In this document: positions 30,790 to 43,500 of the stretch, piece by piece
How positions within the stretch are numbered: the first letter of the stretch is position 1
How the letters are laid out: each line of letters starts with the position of its first letter
Assembly: GCA_024760905.1 (NCBI GenBank)
Contig: CM045745.1
Span: 18,197,282-18,261,281 of the forward strand
DNA from: Plotosus lineatus
Taxonomy: Eukaryota > Chordata > Actinopteri > Siluriformes > Plotosidae
DNA length: 64,000 bases
Reading direction: 5' to 3'
Program-made: the position numbers and the translations under genes
Notes under the pieces: model-generated
What the model was told of the DNA's origin: nothing
Database searches by the model: none
Seen by the model: the letters and a program-made list of their open reading frames with translations, nothing else

Positions 30790-31870
30790 ATGGGAGACAC
30801 ACTGCTGACATGGAGGGCTCGTATCGGCTGTTTTGGACCAACAAAGCCACGAATTTTGGGTAAATTGAAGATAATACGCTTGTCGGGCTCCATATGTGTG
30901 AAATATCTGAAAATGATGCTGGTGTTGTCCCTAATATTATACCTTGGCTCGAATTGTTATGACATTGGGAACGTATATTACGTGGCCAGAAATGATGTCT
31001 GCCGAGCTCACGACGATTATGAAGGAGTGTTGAAGTTGGGGTTTATTCCACGGCAGTTAGAGTTGTGTGGAGACGTTGAGTCAAACCCAGGACCTCCGAA
31101 GCAGGCTAAAATGCAAGGTCGGCCAACAAGACAAACCAGATTGCATTTTGGTGAGGACAGAGACGATTATGGTCTGGAAGGGAAAGAGGAAAATGTGTCT
31201 CAGTCTCAAATGTTGAAGTTGATCAGATCTGAATTGGGCGTTTTAAACAAGAAGTTTGACCGGATGTTTGAGGAAATCAGAGAGGGCTGCAACACTCTGA
31301 GAGAGGAAAACTTAATGTTGAAAACACACTTGGAGACATTTGAATTCATTCTGGATAACCAAGATTCTCAAATACGACAAAATAACATAATCATTCATGG
31401 TGTTCAAGGAACAGCAGGAGAAAAGTGGGAGGAGACAGAGCAGACTGCGAAATTTTCTGAAAGAGAGTGTGAAATTTGACAACTCAAGCAGTGTGAAGTT
31501 TGAACAGGTCAAGAGACTTAAATCAAAGAACCAAATGAAACCAATTATGGTGAAGTTTAGTTCTCACAGGGATAAGATAAGGGTAATGGAGGCACCGAAA
31601 GCTACACTGAAGGATATGGAACAACGCATGGTCAATGACTTTCCACGACGAGTTCAGCATGTCAGAAGTGGACTGATACCACATTTGATCAAGGCCAGGA
31701 AAAGCGGAACGGATGCATATTTATCCTATGACAAGTTATTGATTGAGGATAAAGTGTTCACTCTTATGGACGACCAGTTTGCAGAGATTGGAAGAAACTG
31801 GAAATATAACCGTCGTGATCTGCGGTTTTCTCCCAGACCGGAAAGGAGTCACAACGTTAGTATTAGATAG
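30790..31870 (+). pseudogene. LINE ORF1 protein with 2A self-separating peptide, one frameshift
   Basis: Open frame from ATG 30790. Residues 32-56 are hydrophobic (SGSICVKYLKMMLVLSLILY), resembling a signal or anchor segment. Residues 94-102 read GDVESNPGP, the canonical 2A motif (31069-31095), at which ribosomes of other 2A-bearing elements skip one peptide bond. Downstream is a coiled coil (LIRSELGVLNKKFDRMFEEI, LREENLMLKTHLETFEF) and RQNNIIIHGVQ, the start of an RRM-like nucleic-acid-binding domain. A 1-2-base indel near 31447 moves the rest (PIMVKFSSHRDKIRVMEAPK, DMEQRMVNDFPRRVQ) into the frame ending 31870. Skipping would separate the hydrophobic leader from the RNA-binding body. Confidence 0.85.
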
Positions 31871-31911
31871 GGGCGTGGCAGTGACCCACAAGCTACTGAG
31901 CATACAGAGGA

Positions 31912-33300
31912 TATGAACGGATTTAACATTGTATCAGGGTATGTACATGTGTGCAGCTAGAACATTCATGGTATTCATTCACTTCGCAGAGATTTTTATT
32001 TTATTCAATATTTATGTTCTTTTGATATAGTAGGCTTAATCGAAACTATGCATAGATTTGGTTGTACAAGATCTTTTGCAGGATTATGTATGTTTCGGCT
32101 CTGTAGCAAGACGTATAAAGGACTCGGGTCGTTTTTCTGGAGGTGTGGCAGTATATATTCATAATTCCTTGTCTAAAATGTTTAAAAGGATTTATGAAAA
32201 CTGGGTCAATCCTTATGTTTTATTGTTAGACCTGTCTGTCTTCCTTTCGGCTTTTTCCCTTTTACTTGGGAGTCGCCACAGTGAATCATCTAATTCACAC
32301 ATTTTGATTTGGCAGAGGTTTTTACGTCGGATGCCCTTTTTAGCAAGGGACAGAAACACGCTAACAACTTTGCAGCCTACTCTTTACGAAAGTCAGCAAT
32401 GGTTCTTTTACATGCCTCTCACCATAGACAGTGAGAGACATGGCCCGCTTTTGATAACCCAGTTAGCCGCACTGGGGGTGACAGTGACAACCTTGTGGAG
32501 AGTGGGACTCGAACCCCCAACCTTTTGGATCAGCGATCCAGCGCCCTATACCACTAGACCACCACTGCCTCATGTTTTATTGTTAGACCAACAGGAGTTA
32601 ATCCGTTCATAATGGGATTTGTTTACATTCTACCTGAGAATTCACCAATGTATGTATCCAAAAACAATGGATTGGACAATTTAGATCAATATTTATCTAT
32701 TCTCAAACATGAATATGGTGATGATACTGAATTCATGCTATTCGGCGATTTTAATGCTGGTACCGGAACGATGATTTTATCATTGATGATGAGGAAGATG
32801 TTGATATTCTGCACCTGTGTGACCTGTATGAAATTGACACGTTTTGTGCCCCTCATGCAACTCAAGATACAGTTACGAATCGTTTCGAATTGGAACTATT
32901 AGATTTGTTTTGCGTCTGGGGTATTCACATTATAAATGGACGCAAGTCAGGAGACCCCAAAGGCCTTTCACATGTATAACTCATAGTGGAACGAGCCTAG
33001 GTGATTATGTGTTAGCCTCTTCAAGCTTATTTGAAAAAATTAGTGACCTTGTTGTAATATCAAGGACAGAATCCAATCACCTTCCAGTGACATGTCAACT
33101 TGATTTATCTTTTGTGTATTATGATACTGTAAACTTTTCACAGACAGATGTAAAGCCTGTGATTAGATACAGATGGCGAGAAGGCGGAGAGCATTCATAT
33201 TTACAACACTTGGAGTCCCCTATAGTGCGTGAGATGTTGGATGATTTTTTAAAAATGTTTTCAATATTGATGTAAACTCGGCTGTAGATAAGTTAACGAA
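31912..33300 (+). pseudogene. LINE ORF2 endonuclease part, split by SINE and frameshifts
   Basis: Begins at ATG 31912 (MNGFNIVSGY). Recognisable pieces: SGRFSGGVAVYIHNSLSKMF (about 32130-32190), SINE-1 inserted at 32233, then after it VLLLDQQELI, GFVYILPENSPMY, EFMLFGDFNAGTGT (catalytic DFN, about 32730-32765), GTSLGDYVLASSSLFEKISD and ESNHLPVTCQLD near 33070 (the SDH position reads SNH). This is an APE-type domain that nicks the insertion target. Frame changes near 32030, 32600 and 32770 prevent translation. Confidence 0.8.
32233..32571 (-). mobile_element. SINE-1 copy inside LINE ORF2
   Basis: Minus orientation. The head complement is at the right end (GGTCTAGTGGTATAGGGCGC near 32565-32545) and the RTE-like tail complement at the left (GGCTTTTTCCC...AGTCGCCACAGTGAATC). 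The 18-bp target duplication ATGTTTTATTGTTAGACC is perfect at 32215-32232 and 32572-32589. It is therefore among the younger SINE copies here. Confidence 0.95.
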
Positions 33301-35838
33301 TATATTTTATTTGGCTGGTGAACAGTTTAGGGTTGTGTCATCTCCTCTGAGAAGCAGATTTTGTAAACAACCTGTTTGGTTTGATAAAGATTGTGTAGCC
33401 TTAAAGTGTAAAAAATATGCTTTTTTGAATCTATTCCGTAGATATAAAAGTAATGTTAATTTAAAGAATTTCTTGAATTGTAGAAATAAATTTCCAGTTC
33501 TCTGTAGCAGTAAGAAATGTTTGCATAAGGATAGTTTAGTAAATGATATAAATTTGGCTATTGTTGAAAAAGATTGCAAAAAGTTTTGACAGAAGTTGAA
33601 ATCTTTGTTGCTAGTTAAGGAGAAACAGTCTCCAATAACTAGCAGTAAGAAACGTTTGCATAAGGATAGTTTAGTAAATGATATAAATTTGGCTATTGTT
33701 GAAAAAGATTGCAAAATGTTTTGGCAGAAGTTGAAATCTTTGTTGCTAGTTAAGGAGAAACAGTCTCCAATAACTATTGATACATGGTTTGATTATTTTA
33801 AGACTCTTTTGAACCCCATTTATTCTGAGCATTTTTCTCCTTTAGATGAAGCAGTTGGAAATTTTATGAAAGACCATGATAGTGAAAGTTGTGATATTTG
33901 TAATAAGTCCTTTTTATTGTCTGAACCCATTTCTCAAATAGAGATAAGGAAAGCAGTGAATTCATTTAAGAATGGTAAATCAGGTGGTGTGGATGGTATT
34001 CCCCCAGAGTTCATAAAGAAAGCTACAGTTTTAGTTACTTTTTTTGAGATTCTGTTTTGGACAGTGGTGTTTTTCCTGACAGTTGGAATAGTGGAATGGT
34101 GGCTACTTTATTTAAGAAGGGTGATGTTATGGATCCCAATAATTATCGTGGTATATCTTTTATTAAATGTTTTAGGTAAAGTCTTTACTTCTATAATTGA
34201 GGATAGGATCGGGAAATGGGTAGAATTAAATTAAATTATTTATGAATCACAAGCAGGCTTTCGAAGTAATTATTCGACTATTGATAATATATTTACTCTG
34301 CAGTCATTATGTGAAAAATATTTAAGAAAACCATGGCATCGTTTTTATGTAGCTTCTATCGACTTTCGTAAGGCTTTCGATTTAGTTAATCGCCAAAAAC
34401 TTTTGTATGTTCTTCATCAAAAGGGTATATGTGGTAAATTATTTAATGTTCTTTGTGATATGTATGCAAAAGTTAAGGCATGCGTTAAGGCAAGAGAAGG
34501 GTTCTCGAGTAACTTCACCACTTCTGCCGGTGTTCATCAGGGCTGTATGTTAAGCCGAGTTCTCTTCATCATTTTTATTAATGAAATTGTGTATGAATTT
34601 AATCAAAGTGATCTTAGGGCATATTTGTACAAGGGGATATTAAGGAAATATTATTACTTTTATTTGCAGATGATCTTGTTTTGGTTGATGTCACAGTGAT
34701 AGGCTTACAAAAAAGCCTAGATTTTCTTGAAAAAGTATGCATTAAATGGGGTTTTGATGTAAATCTTGACAAGTCTAATGTTGTCGTTTTTAGAAATGGG
34801 GTCCATTAAAACGGAAGGAGTGTTGGTCTTATGCTGGTAGGGAACTCAAGTACGTTTCGTATTATAAGTATATAGGACTTACATTTTCTTCAAGATTAAT
34901 TTGGTCGCAAGCGTGTGATACTATTTCTATCCAGGCAAGAAAGCAGTTGTTCCAGTATATAGATTAACCAATTATTTTCATTCAATGTCTTTTCAAAATA
35001 TTGCTAAAATTTTTGATTATAAGATTTCTCCAATATTATTGTATGGTGCAGAAATTTGGGGTTGTAGTTTCAGGGAACCAATTGAAAAAGTCCAATCTGA
35101 TTTCTTCAAAAGGTGTCTTGGAGTTACTAAATATACTTCTAGTAACATTATCCTTGGTGATACGGGGAGGAGTTATGTGTGTTAGATATTACAGTCGTTG
35201 TATTAGTTACTGGTGTAGACTTATTCATATAGATAGTTCGCGTTACCCAAGGGCTTGTTACGGAATGTTGAAGCGTTTTGATGAGCAAATTTGTTGGGGT
35301 TCTCGTATTCGGGTATTATTGTTTGAAACTGGGTTTGCACATGTGTGGATTGATCAAGATTGTGGTAGGACAAACTTATTTATGAAAGTATTTTCACAAA
35401 GATATAAGGATATTCAATTTCAAAATTGGCACTCTAAAATTGTCAAATCATCTTTTCTAAAATATTATAGTGGTTTAAAATCCAATTTAGGTGTAGAGAA
35501 GTATGTAGTGGAATTGTTTTCAGAAAAGGATTTACTACGATTATATTGTAAATTCCATTGTGCTTCACACAAGTTGAAAATCCAGTTATCTTGATTTAAA
35601 TGTAATGAAAATCCCCAATGTGCTGTGCACAAAGTGTAGTTTAGACTGTAAGGAAGATGAGTATCATTTCTTACTTGTTTGTCCTTATTTTAAGGCCAGC
35701 AGACAGCAGTTTTTACCAGAATATTATTATAATGAACCTTCCATTTCTAAAATGAATCAGTTATTGTCATCTACAAATGTAAAACTTATCAGATCTGTAT
35801 CATTATACTTGAAAAAGAAATCTGCCAATATGATATGA
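33301..35838 (+). pseudogene. LINE ORF2 reverse transcriptase and C-terminal zinc finger
   Basis: A linker with a 135-bp tandem duplication (33506-33775) precedes RT: IRKAVNSFKNGKSGGVDGIP (about 33945), ESQAGFRSNYSTIDNIFTL (34240), VASIDFRKAFDLVNRQKLL (palm A, 34350), SAGVHQGCMLSRVLF (motif B, 34520), and LLFADDLVLVD with FADD at 34663-34674. Then SPILLYGAEIWGCSFREP and a C-terminal LCTKCSLDCKEDEYHFLLVC (C-C-H-C zinc finger) at 35620-35680. Several frameshifts and the stop codons at 33588 and 34232 break the frame. Confidence 0.82.
33506..33775 (+). repeat. 135-bp tandem duplication in ORF2
   Basis: Units 33506-33640 and 33641-33775 are almost identical, both running from AGCAGTAAGAAA to CCAATAACT. 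They are 45 codons long, in frame. Copy one has TGA where copy two has TGG (TTTTGACAG versus TTTTGGCAG). Confidence 0.95.
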
Positions 35839-35949
35839 AAAATTGTATAAAAAGCACACTGTATGTATTTTGTGTATTAGCAATATGGGTCACGAGGACC
35901 CAAATGCAAATAAACTTGAAGCTTGAAACTTGAAAGTTTTATGTACTGC

Positions 35950-36424
35950 CATGTCAATCTACCCAAGGCTTTCAAAATCTGCAGTGCTTAAACTAGATTA
36001 GCATCGGGGCTGTTTCCTTAACTAAATCAGATTTCAGATTCACTTTACAGGGTCAGCTAGCAGGCCTACAATAACTAGGTGAATAGTCTGTAGTGATCTG
36101 CAGACAATTTAAGTTAGAATTTTTTACGCATAAAATAGCTGACAGAAGAGGAGAAATTGACTTTGTGTCAGACCTTCTTAAAAATCCATTTTCATGGCAT
36201 ACTTATCATGAGATTAGATTATGCACAGGTGGACCCTACAACCACTGGCAAAAGATATGGAATGAACAGTCTTAGAGGATGTTCATTCAGTTGTTTCATT
36301 TTGTAGAAAAAAAGCAAATCACAGACATGACACAAAACTAAAATCATTTCAAATGGCAACATTCTGGCCTTAAGAAACACTAAAATAAATCAGGGGGGGG
36401 GGGGGGGGGGGATGTGGTAGTCAG
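35950..36424. other. No gene; G18 homopolymer
   Basis: AT-rich sequence without recognised elements apart from a run of about 19 G at 36393-36411. Confidence 0.5.
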
Positions 36425-36850
36425 TAGCAGTTACTTTTTTAGGCCAAGCAGGGGAAATAAATTATGGAATCACTCAATTTTAAGGGGAAAAACTGGAATT
36501 ACCCTGTAAATTTCCATTACCAAAACTAACATCTGCATCAGATTAGATCTGCTCGCAGTTAAATAGTAGTGATCACACCTTGGAGAGCTGTTGCACCAGG
36601 TGGACTGACATGAATCATGGCTCAAACATGAGCAATGTCAATTGAAACAAAGGAGAGGATTATCAAACTTCTTAAAGAAGGTAACTCATCACTCAATGTT
36701 GCAAAAGATGTTGGTTCACAGTCAGCAGTGTCTAAAATCTGGACCAATACAAACAACATTTGAAGGTTGTTAAAGGCAAGCATACTGGGAGACCAAGGAA
36801 GACATCAGAGTGTCAAGACAGAAAACTTAAAGCAATGAAGGGACTTTTAC
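36425..36850 (+). mobile_element. Tc1/mariner 5-prime fragment with transposase N-terminus
   Basis: A terminal-repeat-like start (AGGCCAAGCAGGGGAAATAA) is followed by the transposase start: MSIETKERIIKLLKEGNSSL, NVAKDVGSQSAVSKIW (paired-type helix-turn-helix) and the AT-hook-like GRPRKTS at about 36787-36807. The catalytic domain is missing. Frame breaks occur between the two DNA-binding halves (near 36752). Confidence 0.7.
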
Positions 36851-36939
36851 ATGACTCATTTTTATGGAGAGTTTTCATGTTTAAAGTTTCATATACAGGT
36901 AACAATGGAACATCTCTCTCTCTTTCACACACACACAGT

Positions 36940-38240
36940 TTTTTTTATAAATAATATAGGACCTCAATGAAAAAAGAGGAAAGTCCAACCTTTAATTCAC
37001 ATGCATTTAGTCAGTTGGAAAAATACAACAAAAATAATTATTTTACATCAAATCATGTGTGTGACAATTATTAGCACCCCTGATGTTAATACTTTTTACA
37101 ACCCCCATTTTGCCAACCAAAACAGAGCTTAACCTTCTTATTTTTCACAGGATGGGAAAATACAAATAGAGGGCTCCTGGACAATCTATCTAAATCTTCC
37201 AGTGACCTGGGTCCTCTCCTCTTCAGCTCACTTCACAGGTTTTCAATCAAGTTGAGGTTGGGGGATTAAGATGGCCATGGGAGGAAGTTGGCCAAATGTT
37301 TATGGTCATTATCTTGCTGAAAGGCCCAGTGACAACCCATTTTCAGCTTTCGGCAGAGGTCACTAGCTTTTGATTTTAAAAGGTGCTGGTATTTCAAATC
37401 GTTCAAGATTTCATACACCCTAATAAAGTTCCCAGGATCTTTCTCTGGAGGAGAAACAGGTGAACAGCATCACCGATCTTCCCCCATACCTCACTGTGAG
37501 CATGAGGTGCTTTTCTGCATACTCACTTTTTGTATTCTGCCCACTTGGAATGTTAGAGCTTTTTGGCAACAATCTTGATCTCATCTGACCAATGCACACA
37601 GACTCAGTTGAAGTCCCAATACTGCTTAGTGAACTCCAGATATTTGCATTCATGATCTGTGCATTAGCATTTATCATCTGTGCTCACAAACAGCTTGTTG
37701 GCATCTCGATAGCACCTAATGGATGTCTTGGAGACTTTGTGACCCTGAGATGCTCCCATTTGTTGCAATTCTTTAATTGTGAGCTTTGGACAACTTTTTA
37801 TTTCTGTTACCATTGTCCTAACTGTGCATGGTGTCAAAATACCCATGCGTCCTTGTCCAGGCTTGTTTACCACTGTTCCAGTTGTTTTAAACTTCTTAAT
37901 GATTTCTCAGACAGTAAATATGGGCAGGTGCAGGTGAGGGGCGATTTTCTTAAAGCCATTGCCTGACTTGTGAATGTCCACATACATCTGCCCTACTTAA
38001 ATAATGTTTTCCTTTGTCTTGAAGAGTGGGTAAGAGAAATGGCCACTGTGTCACGTTTCATATTTATATCCCAGGGAATCAAGAAGTGATTAAGTATTAA
38101 TTAATCAAAAAAAAAAAGCTACTCTAGAAATGACAAAAATACTTCAATTACATTTATTTTCTAGAAATTGGTAGAAGTGCCAATAATTGCGGAACATGTG
38201 ATTTTATATAAAAAAAAAAAAATTACTTTCTTATTCAGGG
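36940..38240 (-). mobile_element. Tc1/mariner transposon with decayed transposase
   Basis: Ends resemble inverted repeats: near 37040-37080 (CATGTGTGTGACAATTATTAGCACCCC) and its counterpart near 38175-38200 (GTGCCAATAATTGCGGAACATG), each in relatives of the 'cATGTGATTT' type. Minus-strand pieces include NKPGQGRMGILTPCTVRTMV and PKLTIKELQQMGASQGHKVS (DNA-binding half, 37870-37730), then CIGQMRSRLLPKSSNIPSGQ (37590), VRYGGRSVMLFTCF (37490; relatives have HGGGSIMLWGCF) and the 3-prime part with DLNLIENL-like sequence near 37240-37250. The gene is full of frame breaks. A9-A13 runs punctuate it. Confidence 0.7.
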
Positions 38241-38314
38241 GTCCTCCCTCCTTAAAATTCACTTCTGTTGAAAGTTAAAATTTCTACTATTTTCAGTGTG
38301 AGAATATGCTTTTG

Positions 38315-38318
<4 letters not shown>

Positions 38319-38391
<73 letters not shown>
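38319..38391. repeat. (TA)n microsatellite
   Basis: About 36 uninterrupted TA units, read directly. Confidence 0.97.
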
Positions 38392-38393
<2 letters not shown>

Positions 38394-38455
38394 GTGTGTG
38401 TCTTTTAAACACATCTTAACCATGGGGTGCTAATAATTTAATAATTATGGAGGAC

Positions 38456-38906
<451 letters not shown>

Positions 38907-39910
38907 ACAGGATTAAAGTGCTTAAAAAATTTAATTTCTTCAAAATGTTTCACTCAAAACTACCTAATAACTAAAACAATATACATTAACCAACTATTGT
39001 GGAATTTTTGTCCATCTTGATGTAGTTCAGATCACATTGCCATAATATTTGCAAAGCAGATTCCACAGAAATACCAAATTATGCCAAAATTCATTGGGTA
39101 TCACTTTGTTAGATCCAGATCCCGAAAACAACTTTGAAAGTAAATTTTTACTTGATGCTGTCAGTGCTTCAGGACTAACAGTTGTAATCCATGCCTGTGT
39201 TGAAACCCATGGTGTTTGAATGTGATTAAGGGTCAATGATATGGCTCAGGCTTTTAATTTAGTACACTTCACCTTAAAGGTCAAGTCTAATTGAGAGTTA
39301 TGCAAATGCTTTTTCTGGGTTGCGGTGTGGGAGCTCTTTTGTAGAGATGGCAGAGCAAGGGTATTTTCATGTTGCTAACAGCAATTTTACTTACATTCCT
39401 TTTGGGCACTTCCTGGCAGAAAACATTTCATGCTGTGGCTAATGGGTTTAAAGCTGTTCATGTGGCAGAAGAAAAACCCTGTCTCATAATTAAGAAGTAT
39501 GAAATGTCCACATCTTGAAGCAAAATGCTCAACAACATGCTATTCAATATGATTACCTAGTGCACAATCAGAAGTATTCCACATCAGTTTATCAAATATA
39601 TTAGAAAATATATTTTTTTAATATTGCTCATAGTCATAGCTGAAACATTTTCATTAATCTGAATGGAAAATATCATGGCTTAACCTTATACAATATTTGT
39701 TTTATTCAAAATACTTAGATACTGCATTCCATGTCTACAATGAGGACGTCATACATCTACAGATCATCTACTATAGCTGTGATTGAACTAAAAGAACAAT
39801 ACTACTTTTTCATATTATCAGACATCAGGCCCTTCTTAAGCAGGGTGGGATATAAAACACAATCAAATGAAAATTCCAGGCAAACAATTTACCTGAGTAG
39901 ATCAACTAAA
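38907..39910. other. Intergenic, no gene seen
   Basis: About 1 kb with no recognised repeat and only short open frames. Composition is AT-rich. The Harbinger left end begins at 39911. Confidence 0.5.
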
Positions 39911-40518
39911 GCCCCGGTCACAGTGTTTTACGGCTTAATCATGGCCAAAAAGTTCTGAAAATCTGGTGGATGTGGTCGTAAGTGATAACTTTTGGTCAAT
40001 TTTGGCTTGGCCGTGCTTTGATCGTGCTTTTTACGTGGTAAGACTGTCGGCGGCTGTTCCGCTGCTAAAACACTGCCTCAGCACAGCTAACCACGTCCAG
40101 AAACGTGTAAGGCAACTTAGGCAAAATACGCATTTGAGGGTGGGGAAAAAACCCCGCAAGTTACCACGGCTAATCACGGTCTCATCACGTCTGTATCACT
40201 GTAGATGATGTCCTGAGAGCGGACGTATAATGGGCACTCCACTGCCTAATAACTGCGGCTCTGTGTTGTCAGAAGGGTGGATTGCCACGCATAAAAGCGG
40301 CCGCACACGACTGGTCTTCACAGTTGGCAATTCATATATTTTACAGTACACACCTCCACGCAAGTTCGCTGCCGTTTTCTTTTATTTTTATTTTTTTTGT
40401 TTTTCATTGTTTTTCCTTTTGTTCTTTTTTCTGTTTTTTGTTGTTTCTCCTTTTTGTCTTTTTTTTTTTCTTTCTTTCTTTATTTATTTTTTTTCTGTTT
40501 TATGTGCTTTGATACATC

Positions 40519-43500
40519 ATGCCCAGGAAAAACAGTTCCACTACCAAGAAAAGGCTGAAGAAGATCAAGGCCAAGGCCTCAGCTGAGGATGAGGTTCCCC
40601 AAGACTCCCAGGCCCAGGTGACAGCCCAAATCCAGGCTGAGGTCCATGCTCCTCCTGCTGGTGATGCTGGTGGCATCACCACCCCTGCCACCTCCACTTC
40701 CACCACTACCTCTGCTGCTACCCCTGCTGCCGCCCCTGAGGAACCCATGGAGCTTGGAGAAGTCAGCTCCCCAGCCCTTCAGGAGGGAGAAACACTCCTT
40801 GTGGAAGAAGTGAGGTCTCCTACTCCTCCCCCTGAAGCTACTCAGGAAGAGGAGGAAGAGCCAGTGCTCGTAGGCAAGAACCGTGGACGTGGAAAGGGCA
40901 AGGGCCAAAAGAAGGCTGCCCCCAAGGACCCCCCAAGAAGGACTGGAGCCTTGATGCTGCTGTAGAGGAGGACGTTATAGAGTGGTTGAAGGGCAAGTCC
41001 TACCTCTGGATGCGCAGCAAGAAGGCCTATAAGCAGAAGAAGGCTGCATGGGAGATGAAGGCCCAAGAGCTGGGGATCAGTGTGGAGCACCTAGAGCAGT
41101 GGTGGAAAGGAATAAAGGACTGGTATGTGAAGCTCTCCAAGAAGACCAGAGGCCAGGCGACTAAGAAGCGCACTGAAAGGGAGACCTGGGTCCTGTAGAA
41201 TTGTGGCTTCTACAGAGGTCAGTACATATAATTAATTACATTGATTTCCATTGTGTTTTGAATTTCATTGCTGGCAATAGTAGCATTTTGTACAATTTTC
41301 TTAAAAAGTTGCAAAATTAAAATATATATATAAAAAAAAAAATTAAATTAGGTGGCACTACCTGTCATTCTTTTTTGTGATTCTGCAGTGGCAGAGAAGT
41401 ATGTTAAAGTGGTGCAGGACATGTATGAAAGATATAAGACAGTGGTGAGGTGTGCTGTCGGTGTGACAGAAGAGTTCAAGGTGGAGGTGGGACTGCATCA
41501 AGGGTCAGCTCTCAGCCCCTTCTTGTTTGCTATGGTGATGGACAGGCTGACAGACGAGGTTAGACAAGATTCCCCATGGACTATGATGTTTGCAGATGAC
41601 ATTGTGATCTGTAGTGAGAGCAGAGAACAAGTGCAGGAAAATCTAGAGAGGTGGAGGTATGCCCTGGAAAGGAGGGGAATGAAGATTAGCCTCAGTAAGA
41701 CCGAATACATGTGTGTGAATGACAAGGACCCAAGAGGAACGGTGAGGTTACAGGGAGCAGAGATAAGAAAGGTGGAGGATTTTAAGTACTTAGGCTTAAC
41801 AATCCAGAGCAATGGAGAGTGTGGAAAAGAGGTGAAGAAGCGTGTGCAGGCAGGTTGGAATGGTTGGAGAAAAGTGTCCAGTGTGATGTGTGATAGGAAG
41901 GTATCGGCAAGATGAAAAGAAAAGTGTACAAGACGGTGTTGAGGCCAACGATGTTATATGGTTTAGAAACAGTGGCCCTGGGGAAAAGACAGGAGGCAGA
42001 GCTTGAGGTAGCAGAGATGAAAATGTTGAGGTACTCTTTGGGAGTAACGAGGATGGATAGGATTAGGAATGAGCACATCAGAGGGACAGCACATGTAAGA
42101 TGTTTTGGAGACAAAGTCAGAGAGGCTAGATTGAGATGGTTTGGACATGTACAGAGGAGGGATAGTGAGTATATTGGTAATAGGATGCTGAGGTTGGAAC
42201 TACCAGGCAGAAGGCCCAGAGGAAGACCAAAGAGACGATTCATGGATGTGGTGAAGGAGGAAATGAAGGTCGTTGGTGTAAGAGAAGAAGATGCAAAGGA
42301 TAGGGTGAGATGGAGGCAGATGATTCGCTGTGGCGACCCCTGAAGGGAAAAGCCAAAAGGAAAAATAGAAAGAAGAAGAGGTGGCACTACCTGCCCCCCT
42401 CCCCTAAAAAAAAGAAAAACATTGTGGGGTGGGGGGGGGACGTACTACAGAACACCCCCCCCTCCAAAAAAAAAAAAAAAAAAAAAATCAAGAGTTTTAC
42501 TTCAAGATGTATGACAATAATAATACAAACAATTGGGGGTCACATATATCAAAGTATTTCCACTTTATGCTATTTTGTTTTACTTTCTTTTACACTATAC
42601 AAAATTAATGTATGACAATTATTAACTATCCAGATTAATGTACAGATTTATTTACACTGAATTAGCTATCATGTATAAAAATTACACTAAATACAGATAT
42701 TGTTAACAGTTACAGGTAAAATAATCATGTAAGTATTAAACTAACACTAAAACACAGTAATACAAGCACATTGTTCTTTAAACACAGTAACAACAGTCAA
42801 TCCCATAATGAAATACATGTTTTAAACTTTTCAGCTTCCATCCCCCAAAACACTGGACACCCTCTCGTCACTCTGGCCCGGACCCCCTCTGCCATTGCCA
42901 TGTCCATGGTCTCACATGGCCCCAGTCCCTCAGTGGACCCTGATGGTGACAGGCAAGCTCACGTCCTCGAGGACATGGAGTCCGCAGCTGTTGAGCAGGC
43001 TGCTACATCTCACAGCCACAACCAGCCACAGTCGCAAACGTGACAAGAGGAGGAGGGAGGAAGAGTGCCAGGAGGAGGAAGACGCCTGGTTGCAAGACCT
43101 CAGCGCCACCATGAAGGCCAACCAAGCTCTCCTGGAGAAGCTTGTAGAGGAGAGGCCCCAGGCTGACCGTGAGCCCTTCTTACGGTTTGTTTGCTGACAC
43201 CCTGCATACAGCTCCCCAGGATCAGTCGAAGAGATGAAGGAGCTGATTCTTGACATAGTGCACCAGGGCCGGTGCCGCCAGCCTGATGACAGTGAACAGC
43301 CATCCACGTCATCGGCCAGACCAGCTCAGTCTGTGTTAGCACCCCCAGCCTGCACGGCTCCCCAGCCCTTCCCCCAACCCTTCAGCCAGCAGTTCAGCCA
43401 GCCCTACAGCCAGCAGTACTTCCAGCAGCACAACCCCGAATATGAGCAGAACCGGCAGTATGGAAGCAGAGTCATGCAGCAGGACAACCCCCCACCCCCC

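Larger units (their letters stand above)
30771..35933 (+). mobile_element. APE-type LINE with 2A peptide in ORF1
   Basis: Two ORFs: ORF1 (2A, coiled coil, RRM-like region) and ORF2 (AP endonuclease, RT, C-terminal zinc finger). The tail ends AATAAACTTGAAGCTTGAAA followed by CTTGAA, a short tandem tail as in CR1/L2-type elements. The target duplication AGcTTTTATGTACTGC (30674-30689) and AGTTTTATGTACTGCC (35934-35949) includes the U6 fragment in the inserted unit. A SINE-1 copy interrupts ORF2. The GC content is low, unlike LINE-X. The copy is broken, but it is the most complete LINE here. Confidence 0.85.

Noticed and set aside
40519..40965. Host gene for a Pro/Ala-rich nuclear protein
   Set aside because: It lies between Harbinger-type ends, next to a convergent Harbinger transposase, and continues into a MADF/SANT-like domain typical of the Harbinger partner protein, so it belongs to the transposon.
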